From Saxidomus purpurata (taxonomy: Eukaryota; Mollusca; Bivalvia; Venerida; Veneridae): a stretch of DNA of 64,000 nt. Positions 60,001 through 64,000 of this stretch are shown piece after piece (position 1 is the first letter of the stretch; every line of letters starts with the position of its first letter). Position numbers and translations under genes: made by a program. The stretch lies in contig JAFMSR010000005.1 of NCBI GenBank assembly GCA_022818135.1, forward strand, positions 23,719,175 to 23,783,174, written 5' to 3'. The notes beneath the pieces were generated by a model. It ran no database searches. It was not told the DNA's origin and saw only the letters and a program-made list of their open reading frames with translations.

Positions 60001-62928
60001 AGTTCCTGGTTAAACCTGAAAATGGCATTTAACATGTTTAAGATCATTTGATTTCTTTCAAATATAATAGAACACAAAAGTTACACTTCAAGTCGTTATG
60101 TACGTGAACATTTAATATAGGTTTAATTTTCTTTCTTACATGCATTGTGAATAGTAGATGCATTCTTCACAGCGAGTCAGTTCTTTGTCGAGATCATGTT
60201 AGTCTTTCTTTGCTTGGTGTACATTAATATCAATAACGCTTGTTTCATTTCACATCTAAAAAGGTGATTCTGGTGGAAGCTTTAAATTGCTTAGACAACA
60301 AATGCCGACGACAATGTCCACGGGCAAGCGATATTGTATATTGTTTGAAGAATTACGGAGTATTTCTAGTTGGATTCCTCATTGAAGAAATGGTGGTCGA
60401 GGTTGTCAAAAACAAGATGGGTGTGCTAAGACCAAACTTCTTTGATGAGTGCAAACCACAGTTTAACAGAACTTTATGTCCAGGGTATACTTTGTGTTCT
60501 GCATATTTTAATTATAATGTACATGTATAATTTCAAAGTTCTCTTATTTCATATAAACAATATAGTGTGACCTTACTGCTACACAAAAGGTCTAGTACTA
60601 ACGCCACATCGGGGCCATCTCTATCCGCCTTTAAAGTTAGTTACATTTTTTGGTAAAGAATATGCAACTGCCGGTGATCAATACTTTAATGTGACAAAAA
60701 TAGCATTCGATGTACTTTTTATGAACATATCGAGATATATTAGTAAAGGTCACATTAATGAAAAAAATGTTGTTTTTTTTTCATTTTTGGTCAATTTCTT
60801 TATTCACCGTAGCCTTAAGTATTTTTGTCACTTGTCTATTAGTTGACAAAAATACAGCTGTTCATGTTAAAACAAAAGAGAATTGTAATTATAAATTGTA
60901 ATTTCTTGGACATATACGAGTGCTTCATGAAAAGTGAAGTCTGTTAAAGCATTCATGCAAATGGCTTTTCATGTAACGTAAAACATGTATGCACTGCATT
61001 ATCGAAAATATTGTTACAGGTACATATCCGAATATAAATGCTCCGGAAGTGAAGACGATAAAGATCTCAGAAGCAGCCGACAATCTTTCCCGTCTGGTCA
61101 TTCAGCATTAGCCATGTACATAGCAGTTTATTTTTGTGTAAGTATACCTGGTGTAATAACCTGTTTTCTAAAAGATACAGATCTTTAGTTTTACAAAACA
61201 AGAACAAAATAAAAGGCGAGTATAAAAAAAGACGAGAAAGCAATTTTCGAAACGGAATATACTGTTCTTATGGCTTTATTTCTATTTAACATTGTAGTGA
61301 CTGTTTTTGTTTTAAAAGAAGCAATGCGTAGTAAAACCTCAGTATTGTGGTTACTTTGAAAAGTCTATACTATGAATAATTTAAAGGTGTAAAGACATTC
61401 AGTTACTGTTAATTTTCTGCTACAACACAACTCTCCGCGATAGGATATCATTTCAAACAAGCGTTGACATTGCTAATGCGAGGCAAGTTGTTTGATAGAG
61501 TGTCCGGTTTAACAAAACGAAGATCATATGACGTTTATTGGGAGAATAGGTAAATTTATAGTCTAAGTTACTAACTGTGCTCATCCTAGCACATACTCGA
61601 GAAGGCAATACTTAACAATATTAACAATTTATTTGCCTATGAATGTGGAATTACTTCTCGAAACACAATTGTTTTCAATAATAACAATGTCAATTAGTTA
61701 CAGTAAGTATTTGTTACAATAAACCAATACAGACTAATGGTCTGTTCTAAATTTGAATGTTTCCTCTTCTTTTGCCCGCAGCTTGAATAAAATAATTCGA
61801 GTTTTAGATTTAAATGTAAATAGACATATGATACAGAATTTAATTGCCTTTTCTTGCTTTATTATTTGTTTTCTGCGGAAGACACATGTTCTTTGGTAAA
61901 CTTATCTTATGTAACATAATTGCTTGTTTCAGATTTATATAGAAAATCGTCTACAAATACGTTTTTCTCGCCTTCTGAAGATATTTTTGCAAGCAAGTCT
62001 TGTACTAATTGCAATACTGTGTGGTATCGGACGCATAAAAGACAACAAACATCATCCGTCTGACGTCATAGCCGGATCTATTTTAGGAATCACTGTTGCT
62101 GTATTTGTGGTAAGTTTACACGGGTGAAGAGGCTTATACATGTGGCAGACTATTGAAATATTTGAAAGCATGAGGCCAGACACTATATTAAATTGAAGAT
62201 GTTTACATCCTCTTTTCTAAAAACATAATTTCAACTTAATATTTAAAGCAAATTGTGAACCTTTCAGGATTATTTGACACGTGAAAAGTGTGCCTTTAGA
62301 CAAAGTACTTGAAAACATTTAAATTAGTTATATTTCTATATTACAAGCAAAAAGTCCAATTTCTTATGTCCCGAAGGGAAAAAATTATTTATCAGTCAAA
62401 CTTTTACATGAGACGACATTTCTTAATGTATAATTAGATATTTCATAAACTGACAATTCGAAAGACGATATTCGCTATGCGAATCTAAATATATTCTATC
62501 AAAAGAGGCGAGAGTCAGACTGACTGTTAAGAGCAACCACTAGACCAGTCGAGTTCAAAAAAACATACGTATTAGTAATTCAGAACCCAACTATAAAACA
62601 TTTATCCCCTACAGAATATTGCATAGAGGTGCTTGAAAACCAATTATCAATTTCAAACATATCATTATTGTATTATTTCATTTTTATGTTGCAGTACATA
62701 CTGAAAGGAAGGAAACTTTTAAACACTTCAAACAACAAAAATGGGACACCTTTGCACGTGATTGATAAACCATGCAATTGTTGTTGCACATGTGAACAGT
62801 CACGTGACAGTCAACTCGTAGAAAATGAAGATGACTCGTTCTCAGGGAAACTAATTTCTCTTCAAAACAATAATTATGATCATCTGTCTTTACCAAGGAC
62901 TCATTCATCCAAGTCAGAAAACGTATGA
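56975..62928 (+). CDS. Phospholipid phosphatase (PLPP/LPP, PAP2 superfamily), six exons
   Basis: Predicted integral membrane enzyme of 328 residues that dephosphorylates lipid phosphates such as phosphatidate, lysophosphatidate or sphingosine-1-phosphate, with the active site facing outside the cell or the lumen. Exons join in phase with GT-AG introns at 57059/58971, 59122/60264, 60484/61020, 61137/61933 and 62109/62695. The three PAP2 signatures are present: C1 KNKMGVLRP (residues 128-136), C2 PSGH (177-180), and C3 R226-x5-H232-x3-D236. Ser178, His180 and His232 are the expected catalytic residues. About six membrane segments are visible, and FFCDD in the first loop is a family hallmark. 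NRT (147-149) is a likely glycosylation site. The length fits the family. In C3, Gly225 replaces the usual Ser. The tail has a Cys cluster (278-284). A weak ATTAAA poly(A) candidate lies at 63557. I cannot decide between PLPP1, 2 and 3. Confidence 0.9.
58971..59122 (+). CDS. PLPP exon 2
   Basis: The acceptor TATTTTCAG precedes residues 29-79. It completes membrane segment 1 (VLYLFL), gives the first outer loop with GKPYQTGFFCDD, and most of segment 2 (LIAVGFTVSVLL). The donor CTA/GTACGT ends it in phase 0. The frame stays open past this donor, but the later residues do not fit the family. Confidence 0.85.
60264..60484 (+). CDS. PLPP exon 3 with the C1 motif
   Basis: Residues 80-152. It finishes segment 2 (VILVEALN), then has a Cys- and Arg-containing inner loop (CLDNKCRRQCPR), segment 3 (GVFLVGFLIEEMVVEVV) and the C1 motif KNKMGVLRP. 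FNRTLCPG follows with the likely glycosylation site. The acceptor is CTAAAAAG and the donor GG/GTATAC, in phase 2. Confidence 0.88.
61020..61137 (+). CDS. PLPP exon 4 with the C2 motif
   Basis: Residues 153-192. It opens with the second outer loop (YISEYKCSG) and contains SFPSGHSA, the C2 motif with catalytic Ser and His, then segment 4 (LAMYIAVYFC). The acceptor is TTGTTACAG and the donor TGT/GTAAGT. Confidence 0.9.
61933..62109 (+). CDS. PLPP exon 5 with the C3 motif
   Basis: Residues 193-251. A basic inner loop (RLQIRFSRLLK) is followed by segment 5 (ASLVLIAILCGIG), the C3 motif RIKDNKHHPSD with the nucleophilic His, and segment 6 (VIAGSILGITVAVFV). The acceptor is TTGTTTCAG and the donor GTG/GTAAGT. 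Confidence 0.9.
62695..62928 (+). CDS. PLPP exon 6 (C-terminal tail, stop)
   Basis: Residues 252-328 and a TGA stop. After YILKGRKLL the tail is hydrophilic, with a Cys cluster CNCCCTC at 278-284 that could be palmitoylated (inference), an acidic stretch (ENEDDSFSG) and a Ser-rich end (RTHSSKSENV). The acceptor is TATGTTGCAG. Tails of this family vary greatly between paralogues. Confidence 0.82.
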   Translation, partial: YILKGRKLLNTSNNKNGTPLHVIDKPCNCCCTCEQSRDSQLVENEDDSFSGKLISLQNNNYDHLSLPRTHSSKSENV

Positions 62929-62929
62929 A

Positions 62930-64000
<1,071 letters not shown>

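Overview
The window is AT-rich invertebrate nuclear DNA, most likely from a bivalve mollusc. Three things point that way: a spliced animal lipid-phosphatase gene, eukaryotic nuclear tRNA genes with pol III boxes and T-run stops, and dispersed repeats typical of bivalve genomes (near 15.9-16.3 kb and 54.2-55.2 kb). No bacterial gene organisation is present. Most open reading frames in the window are chance frames in non-coding DNA.

Layout. 1-6 kb: a decayed Ty3/gypsy retrotransposon (RT, RNase H and integrase relics) split by a nested element with long terminal inverted repeats (about 2337-4792). 6-15 kb: mostly featureless, with an extreme poly-G/poly-T tract at 10.15-10.38 kb. 15.5-24.7 kb: the first tRNA-Trp and tRNA-Ser cassettes, interrupted by a 2.7-kb transposon (16417-19138). 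That element has inverted repeats, a GAGGAG target duplication, and a tandem array of a tRNA-derived SINE-like unit inside it. 24.6-39.9 kb: two tandem copies of a roughly 6-7 kb segment, each carrying tRNA-Thr, a broken tRNA-Trp and tRNA-Ser modules plus a decayed copy of an uncharacterised multi-exon gene. The second gene copy extends to 41.6 kb. In total I count 12 intact-looking tRNA genes (4 Trp, 4 Thr, 4 Ser) and about a dozen tRNA relics. 42-56.9 kb: mainly non-coding, with a Z-DNA-prone repeat (48.9 kb), a bivalve-type dispersed repeat (54.2-55.2 kb) and a 665-bp MITE-like element (55315-55979). 57-63 kb: the one clearly intact protein gene, a six-exon phospholipid phosphatase (PLPP/LPP family, 328 residues). 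The window ends inside an (AC)n microsatellite.

The main biological story is a tRNA gene cluster growing by repeated segmental duplication. Some tRNA genes decayed before the last duplication, because the same lesions appear in both copies. Other changes came afterwards: a deletion that removed most of one tRNA-Trp, a microsatellite-tailed insertion, and different inactivating changes in the two gene copies. All homology statements were made by eye; no alignment or search was run.
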